NCBI RefSeq assembly: GCF_010183535.1
Contig: NC_071330.1
Coordinates: 7,421,717 to 7,485,716, forward strand
Direction: 5' to 3'
Origin: Caenorhabditis remanei
Lineage: Eukaryota > Nematoda > Chromadorea > Rhabditida > Rhabditidae
Length of the DNA stretch: 64,000 nt
The notes under the pieces were generated by a model that worked only from the letters and a program-made list of their open reading frames with translations, searched no databases and was not told the origin of the DNA. Each line of letters begins with the position of its first letter. Within the stretch, counting starts at the first letter, position 1. Both the position numbers and the translations under genes were made by a program. Below are positions 25,501 through 37,971 of this stretch, piece after piece.

Positions 25501-28277
25501 GCCTCCTAAAGAACACTTATACTTTTCAATGGCCCCTCATGATTTTCGTCATTTGTAGGTCACGAGAATACGTGGAGATAAAGAATTCCAGAACTTGTTT
25601 ACAGTATCAGAACACGGTTTGATTATAGTTTTATGCAATCGAATGCAGCACGGCCTCCCACAGAGGCCCTCTCAAAGTACTGTGCGCAGTGCATTGAGAG
25701 GGCCTCCTCTGGAGGCCGTGATGCAGTTGGTATAATTGGTTACTGTAATTGTTTCAATTTCTGATTCGGTATACAACACAAAACCAGAAAAAGGGAGAAA
25801 AGGAAGAAGGCTAATCGAAAGAAACTATTGTTCCTTTTTTCAGACAAAAAAGCAATAGGTTCAAGTTGGAAACAGATGTGAAAGTATACTGTAGTGGTGT
25901 GGATTGGAACGGCGTTAGCTCGAGGATTCGAAACTGGTCATTGTGGAGATTCTAGAGTGGTTTATGAGCAATAAGCCCTTTTTTAATACATTCTATTTTT
26001 AGGTTTTTTGGTTTAACAACTTTCCGAGGCTTCACCGACTGGTCTAATGGCTTTACTTTTTGAAAGAATTTGATGAATTGAAGAAGCATATTCTCGTGTA
26101 TAAACCCTGCTACTCCATATCCCCTGTCCGTTAGAAATCTGTTCCCCTTCCGAACCCAACGAATTCTTTCTAACCCATTTCTCTTTCCCTCCGTATTGTC
26201 CGTTTCTTTTCTTTTTCTTCTCCTCTTCCATATGCTCATTCTGTCATAAGTTTGACACGTCTGTCGGGTTTCTGCGCATTCCGAAACAGACACATGAGAG
26301 TAGTAGCTCGTCACACATTTTTGATAAATGTCTCCTCTTCTGACCTCTCCTTCAGATATCTCAGAGTTCGATCTATGAGGGAGAGTTGGGTCAGTTCGAA
26401 AGGAAGAAATACTTTCTCTTTTTCAGACGAGAGAAAAGAATCAAATATAATCCATGGAAAGAAAACAATAATATTTCATGTTTTTCCCTACTCATTCAAC
26501 TACAAACTGCCATCGTTTTGTTCATCTTTTTTCTTTATTTCAATCATTCAAAAACCCGCAAAAACCGACAAAGAATGGAGCGAGAAAAGGAGGGGTTTTA
26601 TTTGCGAAGACGATGTAAAATAGAAGAAAAAAGAGATGGAATAGAGAAGAATGAACCGGAAAAAACAGAAAACTATTCAGAGAAAATTAATTGATTTCCT
26701 CGCTATCTGTGTATTCATTAGAGGGTCCGGTATAAATGAGATGTATAACGGAAATTAGAAAGAAGATTTGGAAAGTATTGGGATGAGATTCTAGCTCACA
26801 GAATACGGTAACTCACACTGGTTTCCATTATTACTGAATGTTTATTCAAAACAAAATTAGTTTTTCAAAAAATAAGAACTTAAAAGATTTCTACTTGCAT
26901 TCGTTTTATGCAGACATTCAAATATATTTCTGGATCTCTTGAAACCGATCGCAACAACTACGCTCTGTCAAAAAAAGTATCTTGAGAAAGAATCTCAGAA
27001 AAAGGAATCCGTTTTTCAGAGGATTTCGGTGAAGAATGCCTGTTATGATAATATGTTTCAAGCCCTTGAATTTTCATTACCAATCAAAAATTCCAGAAAT
27101 CAGACTTCTTTTTTTCAAAATGCCACAAAGTTATTATTTTCTTTCGGGGTCGTTTACGCCTATCGGAAGTTGATTTGGTATTTGGCATTGTACACTTTCC
27201 CACGTATTATTTCGTTTCTATCTCTGCTTCTCTTCATCTCGAGTACTATTTTCATCATCTCTCACCGCGCCTATCAATCAAAAAACAATATAAAGAAGTG
27301 ATCCGATGCAGAGATAATCGACGAGGATGCCATCAACATTTCTCTTTATCACTTCTCTAACAACTATGAGAATTGCAGAATATATGAATATGACTACGAA
27401 ACCAATTAGCCTACATCTAGTTTTCATTTCCTTCCCCTTTTTCTTTTCTATTTTATGGGTCATCTTGATGAAAGAAGTGAAATGAAGTGTGTAGTTGAAA
27501 GTGCATTTCGAATGTGGCAATTATATATATCGGCCACATAAAAACTAGAAAGTGAATAACAAGAAATTTGTGATAATGATAGAGAAGAAGCGAGCGGCAA
27601 CTGCTCTTTTTCGTTTTGAACAAATTGATAATAATGATAAAAACTTGCCTCGTTTGTATGCAATGGCTCGACGAACAGTAGAAATGAGCATGTTTGAACA
27701 ATTGAAATCAGTGTCGAAGTAGCCAGAATAACGTAGAATGGAAGTGAAAAGAAAGAATAAAGTGAGAAAACTGCTAGAAGAGCAGGAAATAAAGATTCAT
27801 AACCGGGTAGTGCAAATACGACGTCAAGTAGAAGAACGATGCCGGCAAGAATTTGGAAAGCAGTGATACGAAGTGGACGAAGAACATTGAATATGATAGT
27901 TACTGTAGAAATGAGAAGAATTGCAGCTGTCCATAAAGCATAAAATCCTGGTATATGACCTAATGTTCGGAGGAATGCAGAGCCAGATGTGATGAATAGA
28001 ACTATCCGAATTAATCTGGAAAAGGAAACAAATTTTGGTTGACAAATTCAGAAACTATATCACCTAAAATTGCAACCCAATTTTTAAAAATTTTCTCACA
28101 CCGTAATCATCCACTTTGATTCTGATTTCTTTTTCGTTCCCAGGAACCCAGTTTTCCCATAAAACCGCTTCCCATCCTCTTCTTTCTCTCGTTAATTACC
28201 CGTTTTACTCACCTGGCACTGGCTGCATGCCTCCAGTTCAGGTAGGACTGTTCCAGCCATTCACTGGAGAATCCCAT
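19531..28277 (-). CDS. acy-3: Adenylyl-cyclase-like membrane protein with degenerate catalytic sites
   Basis: The exons (complement) are 28213-28277, 27649-28015, 23929-24078, 23519-23620, 22739-23136, 22559-22690, 22116-22509, 21972-22067, 21121-21862, 20717-21069, 20367-20667, 19847-20309 and 19531-19690, giving 1240 residues. The layout is that of a mammalian-type cyclase: first hydrophobic block (about 34-165), C1 (195-400), second block (470-640), C2 (660-930), then a long Ser/Arg-rich tail. The catalytic residues are altered. The C1 metal-binding FADIVGF is YGRLVGF and the second Asp aligns with Glu. The C2 QYDIWG-x-x-x-N is RYEIFGETLD, and the transition-state Arg is missing. The donor after 27649 is GC rather than GT, and the intron behind it is 3.57 kb. 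An upstream exon is possible because an acceptor precedes the ATG. The symbol is from family plus recalled position (C44F1.5). Confidence 0.85.
25644..25725. repeat. 82-bp hairpin (inverted repeat) in an acy-3 intron
   Basis: Bases 25644-25675 and 25694-25725 are reverse complements over 32 positions except for one 4-base internal mismatch and one single mismatch. The central ACTGTGCGCAGT is itself almost self-complementary, so nearly the whole 82 bp can fold into one stem. Arms contain ACGGCCTCC and GAGGCCCTCTCAA. It is GC-rich compared with the intron around it. It could be a small MITE or a transcribed hairpin; sequence alone does not decide. Confidence 0.8.
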
Positions 28278-31200
28278 GGAACCGACGACCTGAATGACCA
28301 CAGGTTTGATCTGAAATTTGGAATTTCAGAACGCTTGAAGGTTATATGTTGAGATCTGTTGGTTCAAGGAGGATCGGTTCAGGTATCAGTGGTGATGACA
28401 CACTAGCACACCGACAAAAATGAAGGAGAAGCATATAGAGATCAAGAGAAAGAGAGAATAGGAAGAAGGACCCAAAGAAGTGACCGATGAGGAGAGAGAT
28501 GGAGAGAGAAAGGCGCGCGCCACCCGGAGGGTGTCCCGCCCCTGACTGTGACCTGTCTGTCGTCTCACAACCGAATTGAACTGTCTAATACTTTGGGTTA
28601 TCTGTATCGATGTCTACGTCTCTCTCAATCAAGAACTCTCTCATTTTTCTTTGGGCGTTGATCAAAGAAATAGAAGAGAAAGAGAGATAGAGAGAGAGAG
28701 GTGCACTACGCGGGTTTTATTTCTCTCTCTTTTCTCTGTCTCCCGCCGGGAACAGAAGCCTTTGAGGAACGGAGAAACCGCCAGGATGGATGATATGTAC
28801 AAGTGGAACGAGGGGGACCAGAGAGCAGGAAGAAGTCGAGAATAGGCAAACATTCGGATATAAGGAAAAAACGGATTGGATTACTGGAAAAGAGAAAGGA
28901 AGTCCCTCAATTTGTAGGTATCAAGTGGATTTTGATGTCTTGAGAAATTTCATTTTTGGAATTATTAGTATGTATGTTTAGAAATAGTGGTTTTTACCTA
29001 ACAGTAGACGGCATGATACAGTTTTTATTCCTGCTAGAGTAACAACTTCGTGGCTGAAAATAAAATTACCAAGAAGACTCTGATGGTTTTCTAATTGGTG
29101 AAGAATTTTTTGAGACTTTCTTATATAGGTAAAGATGTCTTCTAGATATAAAATAGCTCTGATAAATCTTTGGAAATTAATGGTTTTGGTAAACATGTTT
29201 AGGTAAACAATAAATGTCACAAGATTCATGATGTTGGATTTTATGGTTTTTTCGGCATTTTTGGAATAAGATTATTGGTTTGGTCAGTCATTGAACCCAG
29301 TTCTACCTCCTTAGAATTATAATTTCTAACAAGCCAATATGAATCAAACGGCGTGCTATTCTTTTTCAAAAATTTGAAAAACTCGGAAATTGAGTGGAGA
29401 AATTGGGTGTGAAGTAGATTTGCAACGAGTGAAAGAAGCGGACAACACACTTTGTCTTCTTCTTTTTCTTCCGACCAGATGCTCTCAATAGACAGAAATA
29501 AGACAAGGACATCGTGCTGTTCTGATGTTATTAGTAGTAATGAACTGTGAGTTTAATCCGATTTATTCGCAAATTCATGGTTTTCAATTGGAAGCAATTG
29601 CAGATTTGTTACAGTTTTATCATAAAATCCGTGAAGTTCGATAAACCAGAATTTGAGGATTCTTAGAACAATTTATGGAAAACGAAGAAAAAAGTCTGAA
29701 CTTAAAATTGTTTTTTCAAGAACAAATTGTGGCCAAGAATGACGATCTTATTTTAATTGATATAACTTTTTATTTGAAAAAATATTACAAGCGACTACAG
29801 TAAACGTTTAGGAACCTACTGGGGGGACGCTCATCTCTCTATCCGGTTTTCAGTTTAGGTATAGTAATATTTCAGAACAAAACAATTCATATTTTCATCG
29901 TTGTAACGAGCGTATTTAAGATGATCGTCAAAATTATCAATGTTAAGGAAGTGAGCCAAACTTCCGAAAAACGCGAAAATTCTATCAGACTCTTCAGTGT
30001 CTAAACTGTCTATTCAATGTCATTGCATAGACCAGATTTAGCAAAAGTATCAAAAAATCAGTTATTTCTGAATTATATGGGACATCATAAATCTATTTCT
30101 AGAATAAAAGTATATCAGTTCGCTTAACAAAATGACGATTTTCGCCGACTGAACCAATAAAACATCTGTTTTTTTTATTTTCTTTTTCATTTTTCCCGAC
30201 TCTTCGGTGCAATAAAATATATCTGCCTCAAGGTTCCAGACTTCCCATTTTCATGTGTGCTAAAACTACTCATAAACGAAAACTACGAAAAGAAGAGATA
30301 AAACAATAAAAGTGAGATTTGAAGTGACACCAAAAGAACGTATTTGGAAGAGTACAAATCGTTTTGAAAGAACTTTTCGTCCTATTTGAACCGAACAAAG
30401 AAAGAGCAGTGGAAAAAGGGAAGAGATCTCATAAAAACGAAAAGAAAGCTCACTTCTTTTCATCGTTTGTTGTTCGGTGAAAAAAGGACCAAAATGGAGG
30501 AAAAGAAGATGAAAAGAAGAAAACGATGTGTCCCGTTTAGGCCAATTTAGGTAATGCCAACGCGTATTTCCGTGCCGTGCGTTCGTGAAAACTAAACGAA
30601 GGAAGACACCCTGAAATGAGATTCCTCTTCCGATTTTGTATCTCTTCTCGGTTCGGACCATTATTATTCTCTTTTTTAGTGTCTAACTATTTCAAAAAAA
30701 AAGTTTACAAGATATATTTTTATTTCTAGAACATCATAACGCCATATTTATCACTACAGTCATAATCAATAGTTAACGATAAAACAATTTCAGTTGATTT
30801 CTGAAAATGAAATGAAATATGACGATACTCTTCTTCTGAATTAGAATATCTTCCTGTTTCATTCTGGATTATCCGCTAGTTTCGGGCTCATTCATGTAGA
30901 ATAATTGGCTTATTATTCTCTATTTCTCTGATTCGTCTATTCGGAATAATGGTATTTCTGTTGGTGGAGAATCAACTTCTGTAATTATATAGTACGAAAG
31001 AGAGAGAGAGAGTTGAAAGAAAGAAGAAAATTAGATTGTTCTGAGAAAAATAACGAAAAAATAACTCTATTCTTCTTACTGTAGGTTTGTTCCAAATAAT
31101 CTCAATTAAAGAATTCTAAAATTTCTGATTTGACAATTCAGTCAAGAGAACTCAAGCTCAAAGTTTGATGACTGTTTGTCAGTTATTCTCCAGCTCGAAA

Positions 31201-31925
31201 TTTTAAACAAGCGAATTTTGTTTTTCCCTGGTGTTTTGTTCTTCAAAAACTAGAATGCTTTTTGATAATAAGATGTAAGACAATAGATACTGTCAAAACC
31301 ATTTATTCCGTCTGCGATTTAGAATTCTGAAATGTGGAAAAAACAATCTACGTAGAAAAGATAGCACAATATAATGTCTAGAGCACGTCGACAATCCGTA
31401 GTGGAAGTTTAGGAACCAAGACATAAAAATAAATACAAAAAATTGAAGTACTGAAATAGAAATTTAAACATACAATCGGCAAAAGAAAAATGATGATGAG
31501 CCAGTTAGTACAAGAGAATGAGGGGACACGGCAGTTGGGACGGTGTGAGAAGGGGGGAAGACAGGCGTTTCACACCAAATCAATGTAGTACATATGTACA
31601 TGGATGAGCTTTTTAGGAGTTGCGTTAATTCTAATGAGGGCTCTTAGAGAAATCACAGAAAAATACAAAATGTTTCAGAATACAAGACAGAGAGAGAAAG
31701 AGGAAGGAGAGCATTCTCTCTTTTTAAAATTCGGGGATGACCGGTAAAAAGAGTGAAACGACACGACGACCAAGTTGCGAAACATATAACTCTAAACAAA
31801 TGTACAATGGTAACGAAACTATGCAATGATTATGGTATATGAACAATTACATGTACTGGGGAAGGGAAAACAAGAAAGGAAAATGTTATGTGGTGGGGCA
31901 TGGAATGAAAACAATTGACAACAAT
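28278..31925. other. Intergenic between acy-3 5' end and mtm-3 3' end
   Basis: This is 3.65 kb without a gene I can support. Purine-rich GAGAGA tracts lie at about 28670-28700 and 30990-31010. The longest open frame is on the minus strand at 30266-30661 (131 codons). It is Phe/Leu/Ser-rich with no recognisable motif or splice context, so it is probably chance. The left end should contain the acy-3 promoter or additional 5' exons. Confidence 0.5.
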
Positions 31926-34900
31926 CTAGCCTTTCACAGCTTGAGATGAGCCGTGTCGACTGAATTCGCCAGGTGAGGGACGAGGTGAAGAGATCGAGTT
32001 AGAAGAGGATTTACAGGAAATGGGTATAGGCTGGGGTCGAGTTGGAGACGTCAAAGAAAGCATATTGAGAGATGAGGATGAAGGAGAGGAACCAGGTGAA
32101 TATGTTGGACCATAAGATGTTGAATCAAATGAGGACATATCACTCAGAGAGGTAGTTCTGGAATCAGAAATATGTTACTGTAGGGATGGAAAGTTTGATT
32201 AACTATTTGATTTCAAAAAATCACCCTCTAGATCGTTGACATGACTATTTTCGACGTCACATACTTCTCGAGTGTCTGAGCTCTCTTCTATAGTTTTCAA
32301 AGAATCACGACTCAAATTTTTTTGAGGGCCATGTCCTTTGTTTGAACACAATCGTACTTTTTTACTTTCCGGGCTTTTCGCCTCTTTTGTTGGGCTCGCA
32401 GCCTCTTTTTCAATTGCAACAACATCAGAATTAGTGAGATTATCAGAAACTCCTGAATCGTTTTCTTTATTTGAGCTTGAACGTGTAGTTGTTGTTGTAC
32501 TGCTGCAATCGGCTCACGGTTTGGATTTGTATCACAACATTAACTACGCAAAATAACATTTTTCAGTGAGTTCTAATTTTAGAATAACGTTTCTTTCAAC
32601 AATTCCAAAATTGCACATACCTATTCATTTTCGTCTCCGGTTCGTGCATGGATTCGTAACACTTATCGCACACCCGCTTCTGAACGCTCTGTCCTTCTTC
32701 AACAACAGCAAATCGTTGTTTGGAGCAATCTTCACAAACGACTCTTCCACAATTCCGACAGTGATGTTGCCGATCCTCACCGTATACACTCATTTTATTG
32801 AACTCTTTCTTACAAAGACAACAACTCTTCGCCTCGGCTTCCCATGTTGTATTGGGCCTGAAGTTAGGAAGTTCTCTATCTGGATCCAAAATTGATAAAT
32901 CGGATGCAGCTCGATCGAGACGTCCTATTGGTTCAGTATCACTCTCACTACAGGAATATCTCTTAATTGGACTGATTCCCTTTTCGAGAAGTGCACGTTT
33001 TCGAAGTTCTTCAATTTCTTCGTCACGAAGTCGAATCGCTTCCTCTCGAGCTTTATTCTTCTTTCTTAACATTGCCTGTTCATCATCTTCGTATCGAATC
33101 AATCCATCGCTATCAATTGCATCAACTCCAGTGATTGTTGATTGATACATCGATTGGTGATATAAACTTGCTGACATTGGAAGGTTCGTTCCATCAGAAC
33201 AACCAACAACGTGAGGAGATCCATCGACATTCAGTGAACTGATACTTTCTGAACTTTTGCTTTTCACCATATTTGTTGACGATGAAGTGGTTATTGGAGT
33301 AGCACATCCAGACGATGGACGCTCGTCCTTATTACTGTAGAATAACTGAAACGATTAGAACTTTAACACCTGAACTATTCCATGTTGAACCTACATTGTA
33401 ACATTCTCCTTCATCAGCGAATACTTCATGCCAAACACGTAAATTTAGTACTGAAAGGTTGATTGGCTTCAGTGTTCCGACATACTTTTCATCGTACGAT
33501 TGATTCACAAATTCTTCATTATGTGGTCCAATGAACCTCCAAATCTCAACTAAGCTGGCATTCCATTTCTCCATAGCATCTTTCTTTTCCTTGTGCGAGT
33601 TGAATAAGAAAGTTCCGAATAGCCCAGAATATGCATGTTTCGCGAGCTTTATCAGATAAGCGTGCGAAAATTGGAATGCAGTTGGTTGTTCTCTTTGAAG
33701 ATGTCGAACAGCTTCCAGGAACTGAAGGAAAATTGGAGAACGCTCGGTACCCTCTCCCCAGTTTCCAGAAGTGCCAGTAGATTGCCGATCATAAAGCTTA
33801 TGTCCAAATGCAATCCAATCTCGTCGAATAAGTTGCTCGAAACCTTCAATTGTTCGGTAGTGTTCATCCAACATAACCTTAGCCAATGTCGTTATTTGAG
33901 TTGTTCTATCCCATCCATCGGAACAATGAACAAGAACTGAATGTCCCCGAATGAGATGATCAGCGCAGTTACTGGCATTAACCAGTAAGCTACTCAGATT
34001 CGTGAGCCATCCTGTTTGTTGGAGATTTTGAAGTAACTGCTCATTTGGACTCATTTGTTGGTGAAGCATATTACGGATACTGTTGAATGATGCACGGACG
34101 ACATGGATATTAGGCAAACCAAGGAACTCGAGTTTGGCTTGTTGGTAGTACTCTGAAAACACATTAAAATGTCGAATGATGAATTGGAAGGAACTATATA
34201 AAATTATTTTTTACCGCGGAAAACTAACCTGTGTTTTCAAATCCGCCACTTCTTGCACGATTCGCAAATGCAGACGTATATCCTCGAGCATCCATGATGA
34301 TGAATTGTTTCCTTTCTTCTCCTTCGACTCGAGTCGCTTTCACAATTTCTTCCACAAGTTTCTCATCCGTATAATTTCTCCATGATAAAATTCCAACTTG
34401 AGGCTGTGAACTGCGAATTAAAACTGCTCGAGTCTTTTTGCACCTCCAGATAACTGCGGGAAATCTGCCGATAGACCTATATGGTGCACCTGTTCGGATA
34501 TCCTCGTCTGTGATTCCTTTTGGAACTATCACTTTCTCAGGATAAGTGGGACAAACTCTGAAATAGAAAAATTCAGAATTCGTGGGAAATATGATGAAGT
34601 TTGGAGGCTTACTCGAATTTTTCATTGACACTCGAAATTTGAAAGTGTTCAGACATTTCTAATCGATTGAAGTCGATATGGGTTATCTCATTAGCCACCG
34701 AATCAGCTCTTTTCAGCCAGGACGGTAGTTGACCTTTCCTATCGAGCTCATCAACTGCTTCGGAAAACCTCCACGCAAACGGGTTTAATGCGGTCATTGG
34801 ATTGCTTTCAGTTTTTGATGCCCAGTCCTGTGGCCTCGAGGTGTAAAGTGTCTTCATATTACGATTCAGCCGGTGGAGAGCAGGGGAGACGAGTTTATGC

Positions 34901-37900
34901 AGGCCCGTATGATCTTCACCTTTGCATTGAAATTTGAATGATCGTCCACCTTTCATCGAAACTGTTATCACATTGTCATTGGAAAGATCGAATTGTTCAA
35001 TTTCTTGTAATGGAAATACCAAAAACCGTTTTGTGCAATCGACAGTTTTGAGCACTATTATCTGAAATTATTTACTTAAATTTTACATTGCATAAACAAT
35101 TTATACCCTGTAGTTTGTCACAAAGATGAGTCCTGATTCGATTTGCCATTCGAACATATTGTTGTATTTCACACGTTCTTCTCCAGGTAGTAACACGATA
35201 TCCGTATCTGGATTAATGGTAACTTCTACTTCTTCTGTTAATGACGCCATTCCGAATACGTAGTTTTGCTCATGTACAATCTGAAATTTTAATTATTTAG
35301 TTGTCATAATTGCAGATGGAAACACAAATCAGAAATTCAAAGCAGGCAATCCTATATTTGAAAAGCTATTTATAAATCCCTAATTTTCTTCTTGAAATCA
35401 ACTTTCCTATAATTATGTAGTCGCCTACCCTGTGTATAACAACCAGTAAACTCGAGGAAATTAAATAGGGCAGGGTTAAAATTTAAGCTACCCTAATCAA
35501 TAATTTGGGAGTTTCCGCAATAATTCAGAGCGCTTTTCGACATACGGCAAATCTCTTGCAGAAAGACCTGTGTTTGCTTTCTGGAGTCCCGCGCCAAGCA
35601 CACATCATTTAACTTCTGTGTGAAACAAAAAGTTTTATGAGAAATTATCGGAAAAAAAACTCAGCATTTCGAGTGGATCTTCAGAGTGAATTTAGGCGCA
35701 TTTTATCATCAGATATCTTCTTTTTTTTTTAACTGATTCAAACAAAAGTGGCTGAACGTTAAGCTGACGTGCGAAATCGATTCTATTTGAGATAAAGATC
35801 TATGTTGGTTTTTTGCAAATGTTTTTGTTTAGTGATCGATTTCAACCCTTCGATTTATTTCATTAAGACTAGGTTAACTTCCATTTTTCATTTCCGAGTA
35901 AACACGTGATTCTGGTCTTTGACTTGGTGGCATTCGACATCGACCTAACCTCCACTCTCTCCATCTTGATATCAAAACCATTTAGTTATTTTCCGATGGC
36001 CACCTCTGATACACTCTTTGATCGGTCGAATCACGTGTCTTCAACGACTTTGCTCTGGGCCGTTCGGTTCGTGAACAGTAAACACTTTAGTGTCGCTTCA
36101 GTAAACCTGGTAAACTCTCCGCCACCCATCATTGCACATGTCGTGTTTCTGTTTACGTTCCACTTTTTCAAAGTGTTCATAGCCGCGGTCAGCGTATACA
36201 GAGAGAGAGTGAGAGAAAACTAAAAGTGAATGAGGACATTGATGATATCATCAGTCAAAACTTGGATTACTAACAAGTCGACACAGGCGGCAGGAATCAG
36301 AATCACGTGACCTACGTGGACGCACAAATTTCAGAAGATCTATTTTCAGACTTGTTTTTTCTGTTTTATGAAAAGGAGTCCTGAGTGAACTTTAATTTTT
36401 TTAAATGTCCTACGAATAAAGGGTTTCCCCATTAGTCATGAAGACAAACAATTTTTTGGGGAAAATTACTAATTTCGTTCAATTTTTCCAGAGTGAAAGG
36501 AAGAAAAGCAAAGTTTTTCTCGAGGTCTTCCTTCAAAACGCTATCTCAGATGACAGTTCAACATTTACTAAACAGGTGATGGCTAGAGAGGTGTATTTTG
36601 AGAGAACAAAGAGAAGCGAAGAGAGCGGGCAGAGAAACTTCGAATGAAGGGAAAACTACTAAAATTTTATAATGGTGATGAAAAGAAACTGACAGCGAGC
36701 TTTATTCAATAGGGAATTCGTATAATTCAGTTATTCCTCCGACTAAAAAAATTGTTTTGGCTATTTGGACGTGTATGAGGAAAAGTATTCAGAGGTTTGA
36801 AACTGACAGTTCCCAAATGAGAAAAGTGGACACGAAAATGGGCGAGAGAACGATGACTAGATGTTTTTCTTTTGACGACTAAATTATAGATCTTTTGAAA
36901 CGAAAGAAGACAATTCAGCTTTTCTTTACGACTTCTTTTTTATATATTTCGTGAGAAAAGAGAGGAACGAAGCAGAGAAGATCGTTGGGCAACTGGTCCC
37001 AGAAAAAAGAGAGTCTGTTATGATGAAAGTAGAAGGTTCACGTTGAAAAGTGAAGAAGAGAATCAGAGAAAACAAAAAGGCGTCTTTCCACCAAAATTTA
37101 GTTTATATCAGCAATCAACAACTTGTTTTGAAGTCAAAGTTAAATAGTTGGAACATTCCTCTCTGCAACATTATATTTAATGATGTCTGAGTTGTTTTCA
37201 AAAAACAAATTACGAGATTGCCTACGAAAGAAGGCTGAAGAAACGAAGATCGCCATGTTCGGGGCCCCTTTCAGTAAATACCGACATTTCTAATAGAGAA
37301 TAATACGAAAAATATTTTTTTCTGTAAATCTTTACCAACTCGATATTATTACGATTGTCGCATATTTATTCGTTCTTTCTTAAACTATTTGTTAATTTCT
37401 AGTGAAATGTGTTTCTGTATTTGTGTCACTTTCAATTAACTACTTATCAATGAACTGAAGAAGAGAAATGAGTTGTTTCTGCGTTTTCTCTACTCGCATC
37501 TGAATTTTTTTCTCTTATCATTATGCCATTGTTTCCTTTTTCTGTCATTGTTTCTTCCTCTATCTACATGAATTTCCTATACATACACATGGGAAGCTAG
37601 CGTGGCCACGTCAGAAAAAGGAAATAAATCAGAAAAATATGAAATTTCAGAAGTTCAGTTTTATAACATTAACTCACCGCTCTCACTGAATCCGCCGTCA
37701 CAGTTTGCTCATTTTGTACATCAACGAACGATGCCCCAATCTCAAATGATTTCTATTATGGTTAGAATTACAACTGTGTGATGAATATACTTACATTAGC
37801 AGGGCTCGCAATGTATGATAAATCCTCATTTGTTCGGTCTGAATCGTAACGCTCTCCCCGACGACCACCGATTTCCATTGCCTCGGTTGAAGCGCCGGTC

Positions 37901-37971
37901 ATGTTGGATCCAGGGATATCTAAAAATTCAGATAAATTAGTTTATAAATACTTGAGAATCAACTTACCCAT
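31926..37971 (-). CDS. mtm-3: Myotubularin-family PI3P phosphatase with FYVE domain
   Basis: The exons (complement) are 37968-37971, 37795-37919, 37678-37752, 35107-35280, 34613-35061, 34229-34557, 33395-34152, 32621-33345 and 31926-32157, giving 956 residues. The order is: short N-terminus, PH-GRAM region (about 75-250), myotubularin phosphatase with the active-site loop HCSDGWDRT (Cys about 462), a charged helical stretch (about 735-765), and a FYVE zinc finger (about 805-872) with paired CxxC motifs and the R-Q-H-H-C-R-N-C-G signature. A Ser/Pro-rich tail follows. The CX5R loop is intact, so it should be an active 3-phosphatase on PI3P and PI(3,5)P2 at endosomal membranes. A further exon at 32225-32502 has a coding-like frame but would shift the ending (see the separate entry). 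The large intron 35281-37677 may hold regulatory elements. Confidence 0.92.
32225..32502 (-). CDS. mtm-3: Candidate alternative 3' exon of mtm-3
   Basis: This segment reads on the minus strand as a polar, Ser/Lys/Glu-rich peptide of about 92 residues in frame with the preceding exon (acceptor GATTGCAG, phase 2). It is 278 nt long, not a multiple of three. If spliced to the last exon at 32157 it enters another frame and stops after four codons; if skipped, the Ser/Pro-rich tail is used. Both products keep the phosphatase and FYVE domains and differ only at the C-terminus. Confidence 0.55.

Noticed and set aside
25109..25516. 135-codon minus-strand frame in an acy-3 intron
   Set aside because: Low-complexity Phe/Leu/Ser from purine-rich DNA; no splice sites or motif.
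28213..28310. Reading the GTGGTCATTCAGGTCGTC exon start upstream of the acy-3 ATG as coding
   Set aside because: Possible, since an acceptor precedes it, but no upstream coding exon could be identified, so I start at the ATG at 28277.
30266..30661. 131-codon minus-strand open frame
   Set aside because: Biased Phe/Leu/Ser/Arg composition, no splice context, no motif.
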